Part shown: piece after piece, positions 63,448 to 64,000 of the stretch
Layout of the letters: every line of letters starts with the position of its first letter
How positions within the stretch are numbered: the stretch's first letter is position 1
Source: Clostridiaceae bacterium
Lineage (GTDB): Bacteria > Bacillota > Clostridia > Clostridiales > Clostridiaceae
Direction of reading: 5' to 3'
Assembly: GCA_902363375.1 (NCBI GenBank)
Contig: CABIZX010000003.1
Location: 312,097 to 376,096, forward strand
Length of the DNA: 64,000 bases
Position numbers and translations under genes: made by a program
The notes under the pieces: model-generated
Database searches by the model: none
Told to the model about the DNA's origin: nothing
Seen by the model: only the letters and a program-made list of their open reading frames with translations

Positions 63448-64000
63448 ATGCAGTACAAAGGAAATATGCTTAGACATGAAATGAAATATTATATTAATAA
63501 AAGTGTTTATCATACCTTGAGAAATAGACTTAAAACTGTGATTTTTATAGATCCCAATATGAAGAGGGAAGAGGGTTATTTAGTTAGCAGTTTATACTTT
63601 GATGATATGTATCAATCAGCCCTTGAAGAGAAGCAATCAGGAATTCGCTTTAGAAAGAAGTTTAGAATTCGCTGTTATGATTTAGAGGATAAATATATAA
63701 AATTAGAATGCAAGAAAAAGTATCATGAATTCATATCAAAAATTAGTGCACCTCTTACAAGAGCTGAATATGATTGTATTTTATCTGGAAATTATGAATT
63801 CTTAGGACATAGAAAAGAGCAAGTATGTAAAGAACTTCTTGCATACAATAGAATTAGACTTATGAAGCCAAAGGTAGTAGTAGAATATATGCGTGAAGCT
63901 TATGTTCTACCTACTGGAAATGTAAGAATTACCTTTGATAAGGATATAGCTGCATCTATAGGTAATTACAATATGTTTTCTAAAGATTATATAACGAGAA
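63448..64000 (+). CDS. VTC-domain protein (polyphosphate polymerase-like), cut by window end
   Basis: From the ATG at 63448 (AGGTGAG upstream) 184 codons are open to the edge. The start MLRHEMKYYINKSVYHTLRN, then SSLYFDDMYQSALEEKQSG, IRFRKKFRIRCYD, IKLECKKKYHEFISK and KVVVEYMREAY match the VTC tunnel domain, with its basic residues for polyphosphate and nucleotide binding. In other bacteria VTC, CotH and DUF4956 genes often travel together, so a DUF4956 gene may follow outside the window. Polyphosphate synthesis is the family function; its link to Pel is inferred from the operon. Confidence 0.88.
   Translation, partial: MQYKGNMLRHEMKYYINKSVYHTLRNRLKTVIFIDPNMKREEGYLVSSLYFDDMYQSALEEKQSGIRFRKKFRIRCYDLEDKYIKLECKKKYHEFISKISAPLTRAEYDCILSGNYEFLGHRKEQVCKELLAYNRIRLMKPKVVVEYMREAYVLPTGNVRITFDKDIAASIGNYNMFSKDYITR

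Overview
The window is AT-rich DNA with strong AGGAGG-type ribosome binding sites, many simple hairpin/T-tract terminators and gene content typical of an anaerobic, butyrate-forming, amino-acid-fermenting Clostridium (Firmicutes). Evidence for this includes a complete lysine-to-butyrate fermentation set, the crt-bcd-etfBA-hbd cluster, NfnAB, Rex, a CIRCE-controlled groESL operon, CWB2 cell-wall repeats and a Gram-positive type pel exopolysaccharide cluster. I saw no tRNA, rRNA, CRISPR array, prophage or transposase.

Layout. 1-12.4 kb: a truncated ChrA-type transporter with a divergent LysR regulator, tsaD, an ahpC/AhpF-like peroxide pair, an FMN-binding protein opposite an Rrf2 regulator, an acyl-ACP thioesterase, a lone ATPase, a GntR/ABC operon with a clear operator, and an orphan PotD-like lipoprotein. 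12.4-17.4 kb: a siderophore-iron uptake operon facing an AraC regulator and a siderophore-esterase-like hydrolase, with a perfect 7-1-7 Fur box between them. 17.4-26.5 kb: a histidine-kinase remnant, a DUF2325 protein, an M29-type aminopeptidase next to a solitary urocanate hydratase, a lipoprotein, a formate/nitrite-type channel and a CWB2-only surface protein.

26.6-35.7 kb is a lysine fermentation operon (kal-kce-kdd-kamA-kamB-kamC-kamD-kamE) behind a lysine riboswitch and a downstream terminator. Lysine riboswitches usually repress biosynthesis or uptake; here the RNA should act as an ON switch. Downstream, pdxST makes PLP, the cofactor of both aminomutases, and has a long leader with a 13-bp closing helix and repeated TTGTAT motifs. 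From 40 to 49 kb come Rex, crt-bcd-etfB-etfA-hbd (crotonyl-CoA, the product of Kal, to butyryl-CoA with electron bifurcation) and nfnAB (ferredoxin/NAD/NADP bifurcation). Together these form one redox and energy module.

49-54 kb holds housekeeping genes (C_GCAxxG family protein, 8-oxoguanine glycosylase, TVP38-type membrane protein, groESL). 54.1 kb to the end is a pel-type exopolysaccharide operon: PelD fused to a degenerate SDR domain, PelE-like, a PelA-deacetylase-like protein lacking the expected metal ligands, PelF, PelG, then a CotH-type kinase and a VTC-domain protein cut by the window end.

Three intergenic inverted-repeat elements (10.84-11.19, 12.46-12.57 and 46.04-46.19 kb) share a CTTATATTATTA core and look like one MITE/hairpin family, the first carrying extra nested hairpins. 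The best candidates for new biology are the pdxST leader, the modified pel cluster and these hairpin elements.
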